In this document: piece after piece, positions 30,201 through 38,069 of the stretch
Numbering within the stretch: position 1 is the stretch's first letter
Layout of the letters: every line of letters starts with the position of its first letter
Assembly: GCA_963800705.1 (NCBI GenBank)
Contig: CAWDBV010000002.1
Coordinates: 62,001-126,000, forward strand
Source: CAWDBV01 sp963800705
Lineage (GTDB): Bacteria; Actinomycetota; Thermoleophilia; Solirubrobacterales; 70-9
DNA: 64,000 bases
Direction of reading: 5' to 3'
Program-made: the position numbers and the translations under genes
The notes under the pieces: generated by a model
Databases searched by the model: none
Seen by the model: the letters and a program-made list of their open reading frames with translations, nothing else
Told to the model about the DNA's origin: nothing

Positions 30201-31663
30201 CCTCCGGCGACCCGAATCCGAACCCCGACCCGAGCGGCGCCTTCCGCCCGGGGTGGCCGACGAAGATCGGTCAGGCGCTCACCGGCCTGCTGCCGGTCGT
30301 CGGCGAGGGCGTCACCGCGCCGCCGATCATCGGTCCCGTCAACTGCCCGAGCGGCGGGGCGGGCCCGAAGGTGGGAATCACGCCCGCGGCAGGCTTCGCC
30401 TACGTCCTCAACCCCGACGGCGACTCCTGCTACGGCCAGGACGGCGGCAAGGACCGCACCCTGCAGGCCAACTTCGGCGCCAACGCCACCAAGTACGACA
30501 CCCCGACCCTGGCGGCGGTCGGCTCGCCGGCCTTCGGGGACCTTGGTGCCGGCTCACCCGCGTTCGTCGCCCCGGCGACCGGGGCGATCCGGGCCCTCGA
30601 CCTGGCCGCGAACGAGTACCAGGGCGGGCAGGACTTCGTCGGCGCCTGGAGTTCGGAGACCTCGCTGCCGAGGGCCGGCTTCCCCTCGCCCGTCAACGAC
30701 CTCCAGTTCCTCACCGGGCCCTCGGTCGCCGACATCGACGGCCAGCCGGGCGAGGAGATCATCGCCGGCACGGCCTCCTTCGATCTCAATGCGTTCAACA
30801 CGCTCGGCACCCAGGTGACGGGCTGGCCGAAGCTCTCCGGCGACTGGACGGTCGCCAACCCGGTGATCGGCTCGCTCGGTACCACCGACAGCAACCCCGG
30901 CGCCCGCAAGCTCGTCGTCGGGCTGACCCGCTCCGGCTACCTGCTCGCCTACGAGACCGACGCCCCCGCCTGCAGCCCGGGCTCCTGGCCGCGCTTCCAC
31001 CACGACAACGCCAACTCCGGCGACTACTCGCGCGACGCGGTGCTGCCGGGGAGGCCGACAAACAAGGTGCAGACCGGCGGCGGCCCCTCGACGCCCGACA
31101 CGACGATCGGCTTCGACGTCCCGGGCGACGACCTGCTCTGCGGGCAGGCCGACCACTACGAGATCCGCACCTCGCCGGACGAGATCGACGAGGCGAGCTT
31201 CGATGCCGCCGAGCCGGTCACCGAGGGGGTCCCGGTGCCCGCCGGGCCCGGCGGCAACCAGTCGTTCCCGGTCCCGCCCGGCTCGAGCAGGCACGTCGCG
31301 GTGCGCGCCGTCGACGAGCAGGGCAACGTCGGGCGGATCGTCGAGTTCGACCTCGGCGGGTTCCCCGACACCGACGGCGACGGTGTGATCGACGACGACG
31401 ACAACTGCGACGCGCTCGCGAACCCAGATCAGGCCGACAGCGACGGCGACCAGATCGGCGACGCCTGTGATGCGGCCGAGCCGCCGCCACCCGGGCCCGG
31501 CGCGGGCGGGGGCTCCGGCGCGACCCCGGGAACCGCCACGACGCCTTCGGTTACGACTCCGGCGCCGACGGCCGCGCCGAAGAAGTGCCGGCGCGGCAAG
31601 GTGCGCCGGAAGGTGCGCGGCAAGACCCGCTGCGTCAAGAAGCGCCGCGCCCGGCGCCGCTAG
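27221..31663 (+). CDS. Giant S8-type peptidase/FG-GAP/thrombospondin-3 surface protein, paralogue 2
   Basis: 1,480 residues from GTG overlapping the upstream stop. It has the same order as its neighbour: signal peptide, S8 domain with Asp115 (VHDSGI), His244 (YGHGTG) and positional Ser393 (CSSDATGRASG), propeller blades (DLDGDNQNEL, DTDGNGIPEV, DIDGDPQQEI), thrombospondin-3 repeat (DTDGDGVIDDDDNCD) and a basic tail KKCRRGKVRRKVRGK...RCVKKRRARRR. The oxyanion Asn aligns with Asp334 (SAADEA). The two proteins are diverged tandem duplicates probably made together and held at the surface; they may form a complex. The last four bases overlap the convergent PucR gene. Confidence 0.85.
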   Translation: MRGRVGARWVAALTLALLVSATSAATALGAFPYNRSGGSTTDYKDLFLTNETPSDLSGKLEWMYSATPEAGNPYNSSPFELGGVRGGHVADAADAPPTAWETTLGRPDVLIAVHDSGIKWNDAGAMVNLRFKTWLNRGELPEPNTQRGGSLVGGGPCAGNPASGGLYDVNGDTVLNIGDYACDTRVSVSDSRRVGPAGMLVPQDILLAFSNSTDSDGNGFVDDMVGWDMMDDDNDPYDDVQYGHGTGEAQDSSAEANNGGELGACPNCMVMHVRVGDSFIADVSRFARGALYAVDNGALVIQEALGSLNNSRLSRQAVNYAYEHGVTVIASAADEAAQHNNWPSSLPHVILVNSVTKYDETITPVPRSYLQFTGCTNFNAKITLAIPSVSCSSDATGRASGMAGLIYSAALNAAERGKLDQHPDCTRAVDGPDPGDDLDPCLLSANEVRQLMATGAIDGTPQADDVDFVPDPEPFCGALPLPLCTSTAATTVASTAARPVVSPLANTRSYPARGGPDQFYGYGRVNMARAVGPLVRAPLGDPDVDALLPPEVEITSPEWYDQLDPDQAGFEIRGQVSKRDGLGSCAYRVLLAPGHYPNNSETPLGDFQEVANGSCDSDVDGVLANVSVAALKSRFPAATDFNGPEPQPLPLVDNGRPFAAPHGFTVRVVASTSDAGTALRGEDRRAMWLHRDADMLDGFPRKITNNSSLTGDGESSPALADLDGDNQNELIVGSSDGFVHAFRRNGDELPGWPVRGDAPGFLHPGGRAFESGEVPDDLGGAMLSSVAVGDTDGNGIPEVWGSDFEGKVYGWNADGQRFFTRAANLDFSGKPLSPFVNSRDGEFNRTQHGFIGSPVLADIDGDPQQEIVAANMDRHVYAWNRNGSQVSGFPVLVVDTGKVASIDPDTHQVEFAGGSGSEQQGAIIDTPAVGDLDGDANDTGPDELPEIVVGTNEEYSAAADGGLNADSVNSGVFPVLEQLDILSPGNTRVYALQPSGDPNPNPDPSGAFRPGWPTKIGQALTGLLPVVGEGVTAPPIIGPVNCPSGGAGPKVGITPAAGFAYVLNPDGDSCYGQDGGKDRTLQANFGANATKYDTPTLAAVGSPAFGDLGAGSPAFVAPATGAIRALDLAANEYQGGQDFVGAWSSETSLPRAGFPSPVNDLQFLTGPSVADIDGQPGEEIIAGTASFDLNAFNTLGTQVTGWPKLSGDWTVANPVIGSLGTTDSNPGARKLVVGLTRSGYLLAYETDAPACSPGSWPRFHHDNANSGDYSRDAVLPGRPTNKVQTGGGPSTPDTTIGFDVPGDDLLCGQADHYEIRTSPDEIDEASFDAAEPVTEGVPVPAGPGGNQSFPVPPGSSRHVAVRAVDEQGNVGRIVEFDLGGFPDTDGDGVIDDDDNCDALANPDQADSDGDQIGDACDAAEPPPPGPGAGGGSGATPGTATTPSVTTPAPTAAPKKCRRGKVRRKVRGKTRCVKKRRARRR

Positions 31664-32847
31664 CCGGCGGCCCTCGCCCGGAGCGCGGCCTCGAGCTCGA
31701 ATCTCGCCTCGGGGTCGTCGAGGTCGTCGCCGAGCAGCTCGCGCAGCTTGCCGAGCCGGTAGCGGACCGTCTGCGGATGGACGTGGAGCTGCTCGGCGAT
31801 CGCGGCGACGCCGCCGAGCTGGCGCAGCCACGAGAGCAGCGTCTCCTCCATCCGCCGCCGCGAGCGCGGCGTCAGCTCCTCGAACGGCGCCAGCCGCCGC
31901 TCGCCGATCCGCTCGAGCACGTCACCGCCGCCTTCGAGCAGCAGGCCGAGCAGGTTGTCTTCGACCCAGGCGGGACCGTCGCCTGAGCCGTCGCGCCCGG
32001 CCGGCATCGACTCGAGCAGCCGGATCGCGAGCGCCCAGCCCGGCGCCAGCTCGAGCGGCGGCCCGGCCGGGCCGACCACGAGCCGGAGCCCGCTCGCGGC
32101 GCGTTCGATCTCGCGCCGGCGCGCCGGCGTGGCAGGATCGGGGACGACTGCGCAGCCGGCCTCGCCGATCGTCGAGGTGAGCGAGCCCGAAGGCAGCCGC
32201 GGCGCCAGCCTTCCGACCTGCGCGGCGGGGCAGGCGAGCAGCGCCGCGGTCCGCGGCAGCTTCCAGCCGGCGTCAGCGGCCGCCGAGCGGATCGCGTCCT
32301 CGGATGCCGGGTCCTGGGTCAGCGCCGTGAGCAGCCGCGTTCGCTGGCGCTCGCGCTCGCCCTCGAGCGCCGAGCGCGCGTCCGCGTAGCCCTCGGCCGA
32401 CTCGGCCGAGAGCCCGTCGATGTAGGCGAAGATCGATTCGGCGAGCAGGTTGAGGACCTCGGGCTCGAGCCCGGCCTTGACGCCGGCGTCGCCGAGCCGC
32501 CGCCACGCGACCCGGGCGCCGACCCGGTAGGCCGAGAGCAGCGAGTCGAGGCTACGGCCCTGGCGGAGCTCGCCGCGCCCGAGCGCGACGTAGACGTCGC
32601 GGCCCTGGCCGCGCCCCGAGTCGGGGTCGCGGACGAGGGCGACGAACTGGCGCAGCGCCTCGGTCACCCCGACCCGCAGGCCGCGGCCGAACGATCCCTC
32701 GAGCGGGCGCGCGTACTCGGGCACCTCCTGGGCGATCGCCTCGAAGAGGTCGGATGTGATCGCCGGCAGCTCGGGCTCGATCACGTCGGCGACCGAGGCG
32801 GGGAGGCCGCGCCAGGGTTCGTCGCGGGCGACTTTTTGTTGGTTCAT
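31660..32847 (-). CDS. PucR/CdaR-type helix-turn-helix transcriptional regulator
   Basis: 395 residues. The C-terminal 60 residues (ETLLSWLRQLGGVAAIAEQL, HVHPQTVRYRLGKLREL) are the HTH_30 DNA-binding domain of the PucR/CdaR group. The middle holds a GGDEF-like regulatory fold, and the N-terminal 150 residues are helical (RsbRD/PucR N-terminal type). It is divergent from the stearoyl-type desaturase with 71 nt between start codons, so it likely controls that desaturase and the coupled M28 peptidase gene. The effector is unknown. Confidence 0.9.
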   Translation of the reverse strand: MNQQKVARDEPWRGLPASVADVIEPELPAITSDLFEAIAQEVPEYARPLEGSFGRGLRVGVTEALRQFVALVRDPDSGRGQGRDVYVALGRGELRQGRSLDSLLSAYRVGARVAWRRLGDAGVKAGLEPEVLNLLAESIFAYIDGLSAESAEGYADARSALEGERERQRTRLLTALTQDPASEDAIRSAAADAGWKLPRTAALLACPAAQVGRLAPRLPSGSLTSTIGEAGCAVVPDPATPARRREIERAASGLRLVVGPAGPPLELAPGWALAIRLLESMPAGRDGSGDGPAWVEDNLLGLLLEGGGDVLERIGERRLAPFEELTPRSRRRMEETLLSWLRQLGGVAAIAEQLHVHPQTVRYRLGKLRELLGDDLDDPEARFELEAALRARAAG

Positions 32848-32918
32848 TACAAAAACCTGCGTTCAAGAAGTGGATCCTGTGCCAAGAGTTGTACAGGCCA
32901 CGCCTTTACGGTGGTCGC

Positions 32919-33899
32919 ATGACTACAGCCACCGCAACGAAAGAGCCCACAACCACAGCCGCGAAAGCGCCCCCGGCGCCCAGGATCGAGTCGACGGTGC
33001 ACCCGATGCGCCGCTCCGACAAGGTCTTCAACTCGCTCGCCGTCGTGCTCCCGTTCGCGGCCCTGATCGCCGCCATCGTGCTGTTCTGGAACGAGGCCGT
33101 CTCGGCCCGCGACCTGCTCATCCTCGCCGCGCTCTATCTGCCGGTCGGCTTCGGGGTCACGATCGGCTACCACCGCCTGCTCACCCACCGCGCCTTCGCC
33201 ACCCACCGCCCGGTCCAGTACCTGCTCGCCGTCCTCGGCACGATGAGCGTCCAGGGCCCGGTGATCGGCTGGGTCGCCGACCACCGCAAGCACCACGCCC
33301 ACACCGACACCGACGGCGACCCGCACAGCCCCCACGTCGGCCACGACGGTGGCCTCCGCGGTGTGCTCGCCGGCCTCTGGCACGCGCACACCGGCTGGCT
33401 CTTCAACGAGCACGGCCGCGCCGACTGGCGCCGCTACGCCCCCGAGCTGCTCGAGGATCCCGTCATGAGGCTGATCAACCGCTTCTTCCCGCTGATCGTC
33501 CTCTCGAGCCTGGCGCTGCCGTTCGTGCTCGGCTACCTGATCGGCGGCACGCTGACCGCGGCGCTGACCGCGCTGCTCTGGGGCGGGCTCGTCCGCGTCT
33601 TCCTCCTCCACCACGTCACCTGGAGCATCAACTCGATCTGCCACTTCTCGGGCACTCGCCGCTTCGAGGTCGAGGACGAGTCGACGAACGTCTTCTGGCT
33701 CGCGATCCCGTCGCTGGGCGAGTCCTGGCACCACAACCACCACGCGTTTCCCCGCTCCGCCGTCCACGGGCTGAAGCCCTGGGAGATCGACATCTCCTCG
33801 CTGGTGATCGCCGCGATGGAGAAGGCCGGCCTCGCCTGGAACGTGGTCCGGATCGCACCCGAGCGCCAAGAAGCGAAGGCGATAGCCTCCGCCGCGTGA
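32919..33899 (+). CDS. Acyl-CoA/stearoyl-type delta-9 desaturase
   Basis: 326 residues. The histidine boxes HRLLTH, HRKHH and HHNHH have the order and spacing of the Ole1/SCD and DesA3 class, with a NEH motif (LFNEHGRADWRRY) between boxes two and three. Four membrane helices are visible. It would form monounsaturated acyl chains for membrane fluidity. The ATG at 32919 is preferred over an earlier in-frame TTG: TACGGT lies 6 nt upstream and the N-terminal region is not conserved. Its stop overlaps the GTG of the M28 peptidase gene (GTGA). Confidence 0.92.
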   Translation: MTTATATKEPTTTAAKAPPAPRIESTVHPMRRSDKVFNSLAVVLPFAALIAAIVLFWNEAVSARDLLILAALYLPVGFGVTIGYHRLLTHRAFATHRPVQYLLAVLGTMSVQGPVIGWVADHRKHHAHTDTDGDPHSPHVGHDGGLRGVLAGLWHAHTGWLFNEHGRADWRRYAPELLEDPVMRLINRFFPLIVLSSLALPFVLGYLIGGTLTAALTALLWGGLVRVFLLHHVTWSINSICHFSGTRRFEVEDESTNVFWLAIPSLGESWHHNHHAFPRSAVHGLKPWEIDISSLVIAAMEKAGLAWNVVRIAPERQEAKAIASAA

Positions 33900-35113
33900 C
33901 AGGACCCGTCGCGGGCGACAAGCCGGTGGAGGAGCCGCTCGCCGGCGAGGCTGATCTGCGCGAGACGATCGAGGCGCTGGCCGTGATCGACCGCCCGCCG
34001 CATTCGCCCGGCGAGCGCGAGGCGGCGGAGTGGATCCGCGACCGCTTCGAGCGCATCGGTCTGGAAGCAAGGGTCGAGGAGGAGCTCTCCGACCCCTACT
34101 ACGCGCCCTACATGGCGGCGCTGAGCGCGGTCGGCACGGTGGCCGGGCTGATCGGCGCCCGCCGGCGCAGCCCGCTCGCGGCGCTGGCCGCCGCCGCCGC
34201 CGCCGTGGCGATCGGCGAGGACTCCGCGAACGGGCCGCGGCTCTTCCGGCGCCTGGTGACCAGGAAGAAGACGACATGGAACGCGGTCGCCGAGGCCGGC
34301 GACCCCGACGCCGAGCGCACGCTCGTCCTGCTCGCCCACCACGACGCCTCCAACACCGGCTTCATCTTCGACCAGGGCCCGCAGAAGAAGGTCTGGGAGC
34401 TGAACCCGGAGCTGATCGAGCGCACCGATACGAGCGTGCCGATGTGGTGGATCGTGATCGCCGGCCCGCTGCTTGCCGCGCTCGGAGCCGCGACCGGCTC
34501 GCGCAAGCTGTCGATCGCGGGCGCGGCCGCCTCGACCGGAGCGGCGATCTCGTTCGCCGACATCGCCCGCAGCCCCGTGGTCCCGGGGGCCAACGACAAC
34601 CTGAGCGGGGTCGCGGTCCAGGTTGCGTTCGCCGAGGCGCTGCGCGAGCGCCCGATCGAGGGCCTGCGCGTGGTGCTCGCCTCGTGCGGATCCGAGGAGG
34701 TCCTGCAGGGTGGGGTGATCGGGTTCTTCGAGCGCCACGGCGTCGAGCTGCCGCCGCAGAAGACCTGGGTGATCAACAACGACAGCGTCGGCTCGCCGAA
34801 CCTCGCTCTGCTCGAGGGCGAGGGCACGATCGTGATGGAGGAGTTCGAATCCTCGTTCAAGGACATGGTCGAGGGAGTCGCCGCCGAGTCTCAGATCAGG
34901 CTGCGCCGCGGGCTGCGGACGCGGCTCTCGACCGATGCCGTGATCCCGCATCGCGCCGGCTACCCGGTCGCCAACTTCACCTCGGTCACCGATTGGAAGG
35001 CGGTCGCGAACTACCACTGGCCGACCGATACGCCGGAGAACGTCGACTATGCGACCGTCGGCGACGCGGCGAAGCTCACCTACCTGGTCGCGGAGAAGCT
35101 CGCTAAGAGCTAG
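33896..35113 (+). CDS. M28 family zinc metallopeptidase
   Basis: 405 residues. It has a metal-site pattern of M28 aminopeptidases: LLAHHDAS (His, Asp), GANDNLSG (bridging Asp), CGSEEVLQG (catalytic Glu pair), and a late HWPTDTPENVD (His). One or two hydrophobic stretches around residues 180-220 (WWIVIAGPLLAALGAA) are unusual for secreted M28 enzymes and suggest membrane association; no signal peptide is evident. The start is GTG inside the desaturase stop, so expression follows the desaturase. Function in lipid or peptide turnover is speculative. Confidence 0.85.
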   Translation: MTGPVAGDKPVEEPLAGEADLRETIEALAVIDRPPHSPGEREAAEWIRDRFERIGLEARVEEELSDPYYAPYMAALSAVGTVAGLIGARRRSPLAALAAAAAAVAIGEDSANGPRLFRRLVTRKKTTWNAVAEAGDPDAERTLVLLAHHDASNTGFIFDQGPQKKVWELNPELIERTDTSVPMWWIVIAGPLLAALGAATGSRKLSIAGAAASTGAAISFADIARSPVVPGANDNLSGVAVQVAFAEALRERPIEGLRVVLASCGSEEVLQGGVIGFFERHGVELPPQKTWVINNDSVGSPNLALLEGEGTIVMEEFESSFKDMVEGVAAESQIRLRRGLRTRLSTDAVIPHRAGYPVANFTSVTDWKAVANYHWPTDTPENVDYATVGDAAKLTYLVAEKLAKS

Positions 35114-35900
35114 GCGCGCTCGTGTCCTGGGCGCGCTCGGGGAAGGTCTGCTCGGCGCCGCGCTCGAGCTCGGCCGCGACTCTGCCGGGGTCGCCCTTGA
35201 GCGCGACCTCGTGCCCGGCCCAGACCGCCTTCGGCCGCAGCGCCGCGAGCTTGCGCAGCGACTCCCTGGCCTGGCCTGTGTCGATGTTGAAGGTGGGGTG
35301 GGGCACGGTCGCGGCGTGGCCCTCGAGGCCCTCTTCCTCGACCTCGTCGCGTGCCTTCAGGTGCACCGAATCGACGAAGTAGACCGTGTCCGAGACGATC
35401 GCGACCGCATCGGAATGCCGCCACAGCCCGATCATCCCCGGCGCGTGGCCGGGGAAGTGGAGCACCTCGAATCCGCACACCTCCTCGCCCTCGCCGACGG
35501 TGCCGGCGACGTCGCAGGGGCCGCCGTCCCAGCGGCGGTGCAGGGTCGGGTAGATCCAGCGCGCCGGAGCCCAGTCGAGCTTCGAGTGATCCCAGTAGTC
35601 GATCTTCCAGCCCTTGCGCTTCGCGTAGGGGACCTCGGCGCGGTGGCAGTAGACCGGGGCGTCGAGGCCCGGGGCGGCGCCGCGGTGGTCGGTGTGCGCG
35701 TGGCCGAGCACGATCCGCTTCAGGCCGCCGAGCTGCTCGGCCGCCGCGGCGATCGACTTCGTCATCGGCTTCGTGCCGGCGTCGTACATCGTCACCCCGC
35801 CGCCGTCCTCGGCGAGGAAGTAGACGTTCATGCCGCCCTTGATGTCTCCGGTCAAGCGCCAGACGCCGTCGGCGATCTGATCTGGGCCCTCTCCAGCCAT
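35103..35900 (-). CDS. MBL-fold metallo-hydrolase
   Basis: 265 residues. HAHTDHRG is the HxHxDH metal motif, with downstream LHFPGHAPGMIGLW (third His), VSDTVYFVDS (bridging Asp) and AGHE (last His). Both zinc ligand sets are present, so it should be an active hydrolase, most like glyoxalase II/lactonase-type enzymes. A TATTGT hexamer lies 6 nt before the ATG and overlaps a second hexamer for a divergent small ORF. It overlaps the convergent M28 gene by 11 nt. Confidence 0.9.
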   Translation of the reverse strand: MAGEGPDQIADGVWRLTGDIKGGMNVYFLAEDGGGVTMYDAGTKPMTKSIAAAAEQLGGLKRIVLGHAHTDHRGAAPGLDAPVYCHRAEVPYAKRKGWKIDYWDHSKLDWAPARWIYPTLHRRWDGGPCDVAGTVGEGEEVCGFEVLHFPGHAPGMIGLWRHSDAVAIVSDTVYFVDSVHLKARDEVEEEGLEGHAATVPHPTFNIDTGQARESLRKLAALRPKAVWAGHEVALKGDPGRVAAELERGAEQTFPERAQDTSAPSS

Positions 35901-35906
35901 GGCGCA

Positions 35907-35916
35907 ACAATATTCT
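35907..35916. promoter_or_regulatory. Overlapping divergent -10 hexamers
   Basis: On the minus strand TATTGT (35912-35907) is 6 nt from the MBL hydrolase ATG; on the plus strand TATTCT (35911-35916) is 7 nt from a 28-codon ORF. Both spacings match the leaderless pattern seen across the window. The overlap would force mutually exclusive firing. Inferred from sequence only. Confidence 0.4.
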
Positions 35917-35923
35917 TCTTTCG

Positions 35924-36010
35924 ATGCCTCGCAGCTGGACCATCGCGATGGTCATCCTCGTGGTCTGCCTGATCGCGTCGATGGCGATCGCGATCGCCAA
36001 GCTGACCTAG
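35924..36010 (+). CDS. Possible 28-residue single-pass membrane peptide
   Basis: ATG to TAG encodes MPRSWT, a hydrophobic helix of about 18 residues (IAMVILVVCLIASMAIAIA) and KLT. Short basic N-terminus, one membrane span and a Lys cap is the layout of bacterial membrane micropeptides. There is no ribosome-binding site, but TATTCT sits 7 nt before the ATG, as for leaderless genes nearby. The Usp gene starts 28 nt downstream with its own hexamer. No homologue is recognised, and such a short ORF could be chance. Confidence 0.4.
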   Translation: MPRSWTIAMVILVVCLIASMAIAIAKLT

Positions 36011-36038
36011 CCAGCACCGTCTGGTTAGTATCCCCGCC

Positions 36039-36488
36039 ATGTTCAATCGCATCGTGGTCGGCACCGATGGCTCCGAGACGGCGACCGAGGCCGTCCGCCA
36101 GGCAGCCGATCTGGCGAAGATCTCGAAGGCCGAGCTCAACATCGTCAGCGCCTTTGAGCCGGTTTCGCAGTCTCAGCTGCGCGAGGAGGGTGCGAAGGAC
36201 GTCCCCGGAGACGTCGCGCACTCGGTCAATCCGCGCGAGAACGTCAACGTCACCCTCGAGAACGCCTCGGGTATTGCGAAGAAGCAGGCCAAGGTCGACG
36301 TGCAGCCGCACGCGCGCGAAGGCGACCCGGCCGATGCGATCCTCGATGTCGCCGAGGAGATCAGGGCCGACCTGATCATCGTGGGCAACAAGGGAATGAC
36401 CGGCGCGAAGCGCTTCCTGCTCGGCAGCGTGCCGAACAAGGTCTCCCACCACGCCCCGTGCTCGGTGATGATCATCCAGACGACCTAG
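36039..36488 (+). CDS. Universal stress protein (UspA domain)
   Basis: 149 residues, one Usp domain. The N-terminus FNRIVVGTDGSETA and the C-terminal GNKGMTGAKRFLLGS fit the ATP-binding pattern G-x2-G-x9-G-S, so this is an ATP-binding Usp. The ending VSHHAPCSVMIIQ is typical. It is a cytoplasmic stress-response protein. TAGTAT lies 7 nt before the ATG. It converges on the reductase-like gene that follows, and a small dyad (CGCCTG/CAGGCG) lies between the stops. Confidence 0.95.
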   Translation: MFNRIVVGTDGSETATEAVRQAADLAKISKAELNIVSAFEPVSQSQLREEGAKDVPGDVAHSVNPRENVNVTLENASGIAKKQAKVDVQPHAREGDPADAILDVAEEIRADLIIVGNKGMTGAKRFLLGSVPNKVSHHAPCSVMIIQTT

Positions 36489-36515
36489 CCGCCGGCGCCT
36501 CCCCTTCTCGCCTGG

Positions 36516-37733
36516 TCAGGCGCGTGAGACTTCGTACGTCTGACCCGCCTCGCGCAGGCGGTCGGCCAGACTGTTCCCCATGGCGGTTGCGGGCGTCAGC
36601 ACTCCGGCGCGAACCGGAAGCTGATCGCCATCGAGTCCGAGGCACAATGCGCTCTCGCCGAGCATGACCGCGGTCGCCCCGTAGCCCGGATCGCCCTGGG
36701 CTTCCACGTGGCAGAGCCAGTGCTCGCCGGCAGGGGTGTTCGCGTGGATCTCGATGTTGAAGAAGCCCTCCCGCACCATCTTCTCCTTCGGCCCCTCCCC
36801 CGGGTCGGGTAGCAGGCGGTCGAGGACGAATCGGGTGGGGCGCAGGGCGAGCCCGCCGGTGAGCGCGGCCACCCCGCCTCCCACGCCGAGGGCTTTCGCG
36901 CGACCCGCGGCGCCGGAACCAAAATCCATCACCTCGCGGTATCGGAAGTTCCTCCCGTAGGTCCATTCGCTGAGCGCGTTCGAGCGGCGCACGACCCGGG
37001 TGTTGACCTGCGCCATCACGAACGGCCCGAGCCAGGTGTCGAGCTCCTCGGATTTCTCCGCACCGCGGAGATCCGCCTGGTCGCCGAGGTTGGGTTCGGC
37101 ATCCCGGTCTGGGGACAGCGCGTAGGGGTCGGCCAGGACCTTTGTGAGCGCCCGCTCCTTCTTGACCTCGTCGATCATGCCCTTCATCGATGCGATCGTG
37201 CCGCCGCTGACTCCGCCCTTGACCTTGCGCACAACGAGCGTGGTGTCAGTCAGCTCCCCGGCCGCCTGGTGCAGGAGGAAAACACCGATGTCTGAGGGGA
37301 TCGAGTCGAAGCCGCAGGTGTGGACGATGCGCGCGCCGCTCTCCTTCGCGGGCGCGTCGAAGCGCTCGATCGATTCCCGCATGAAAAGCGTTTCACCTGT
37401 GAGATCGGCGTAGTGGGTTCCCGTCGTGGCGCACGCCTCGACCAGCGGCATGCCGTAGAGGCGATACGGACCGACGGTCGTCGCCACCGCGGTGGTGCGG
37501 TCGGCGAGCTCAGCGAGCGCCGCGCCGTCCTGGGAGTCGGCGACGATCAGGGGCCAGTCGGCCGCTTTGGCGCCGAGCTCTCCACGCACGCGCTCGAGCT
37601 TCACCTGCGAACGGCCCGCGAGGCCGACGCGCGCGTGGTCCGGCGCCGCGCTCGCCAGGTACTCCGCCGTGAGCTTGCCGACGAAACCGGTGGCTCCATA
37701 GAGCACGACGTCCAACTCGCGGGCGGCAGCCAT
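36516..37733 (-). CDS. Saccharopine dehydrogenase-like / trans-acting enoyl reductase family protein
   Basis: 405 residues. The N-terminal DVVLYGATGFVGKLTAEYLA is an NAD(P)-binding site; TVGPYRLYGMPLVEACATTGTHYADLTGE and HTCGFDSIPSD are characteristic of actinobacterial trans-acting enoyl reductases (Rv2953-like). In mycobacteria the relative reduces a polyketide intermediate during phthiocerol and phenolphthiocerol lipid synthesis; no polyketide synthase is nearby, so the partner here is unknown. The ATG at 37733 has TAGGAT 8 nt upstream, and a longer reading would include the hairpin repeat. Confidence 0.85.
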   Translation of the reverse strand: MAAARELDVVLYGATGFVGKLTAEYLASAAPDHARVGLAGRSQVKLERVRGELGAKAADWPLIVADSQDGAALAELADRTTAVATTVGPYRLYGMPLVEACATTGTHYADLTGETLFMRESIERFDAPAKESGARIVHTCGFDSIPSDIGVFLLHQAAGELTDTTLVVRKVKGGVSGGTIASMKGMIDEVKKERALTKVLADPYALSPDRDAEPNLGDQADLRGAEKSEELDTWLGPFVMAQVNTRVVRRSNALSEWTYGRNFRYREVMDFGSGAAGRAKALGVGGGVAALTGGLALRPTRFVLDRLLPDPGEGPKEKMVREGFFNIEIHANTPAGEHWLCHVEAQGDPGYGATAVMLGESALCLGLDGDQLPVRAGVLTPATAMGNSLADRLREAGQTYEVSRA

Positions 37734-37753
37734 TGCCCGCGATCCTACCCCGA

Positions 37754-37776
37754 CTGCTCTTCTCGCAAGGAAGCAG
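37754..37776. repeat. Hairpin repeat, copy 1
   Basis: Imperfect dyad with CTGCT and AGCAG arms around CTTCTCGCAAGGA. It matches about 15 of 18 bases of the core CTTCGCGCAAAGGAGCAG found after the PIN toxin gene (40056-40073). It marks the left edge of a region of single genes separated by related repeats. Confidence 0.45.
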
Positions 37777-37843
37777 TGACAAGAGTCGTACGAAGTCGCA
37801 TCATTCGGCATGGAGATCGTGGGCAGGCGGTACCTTGTTGGCC

Positions 37844-38068
37844 GTGAGCGAGCTGCGATTCACAACCGTTTTCGAGCGTGACGAGGCGGGCTACTTCTAT
37901 GCGCATGTGCCCGAGCTTCCGGAGGTCCAGACCCAGGGGAAAACGATCGAGGAAGCAAGGGAAATGGTTCGTGATGCGATCAGGCAGGCGCTCGATTTGC
38001 GCCAGGAGCGCGGCGAGCCGATCCCAGCCGAAGGCTGGGCGGCAACTGAGCTCGTAGAACTCGCCTGA
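37844..38068 (+). CDS. hicB: HicB-family antitoxin
   Basis: 74 residues. FTTVFERDEAGYFYAHVPELPEVQTQGKTIEEA is the partial RNase H-like HicB fold (PELPEVxTQGxTxEEA), ending VELA without a long DNA-binding extension. HicB normally binds and neutralises the HicA mRNA interferase encoded next to it. The GTG at 37844 is supported by TACCTT 7 nt upstream. The following hicA is damaged, so this antitoxin appears orphaned and might act on toxins elsewhere. Confidence 0.85.
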   Translation: MSELRFTTVFERDEAGYFYAHVPELPEVQTQGKTIEEAREMVRDAIRQALDLRQERGEPIPAEGWAATELVELA

Positions 38069-38069
38069 G

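Noticed and set aside
32881..32900. TTGTAC as a -35 box for the desaturase
   Set aside because: Spacing to the TACGGT hexamer is only about 13 bp, too short for a standard promoter.
36509..36522. CGCCTG/CAGGCG hairpin as a bidirectional terminator
   Set aside because: Six-base stem with a two-base loop, no T-run, and it overlaps the stop of the reductase-like gene; too weak to call.
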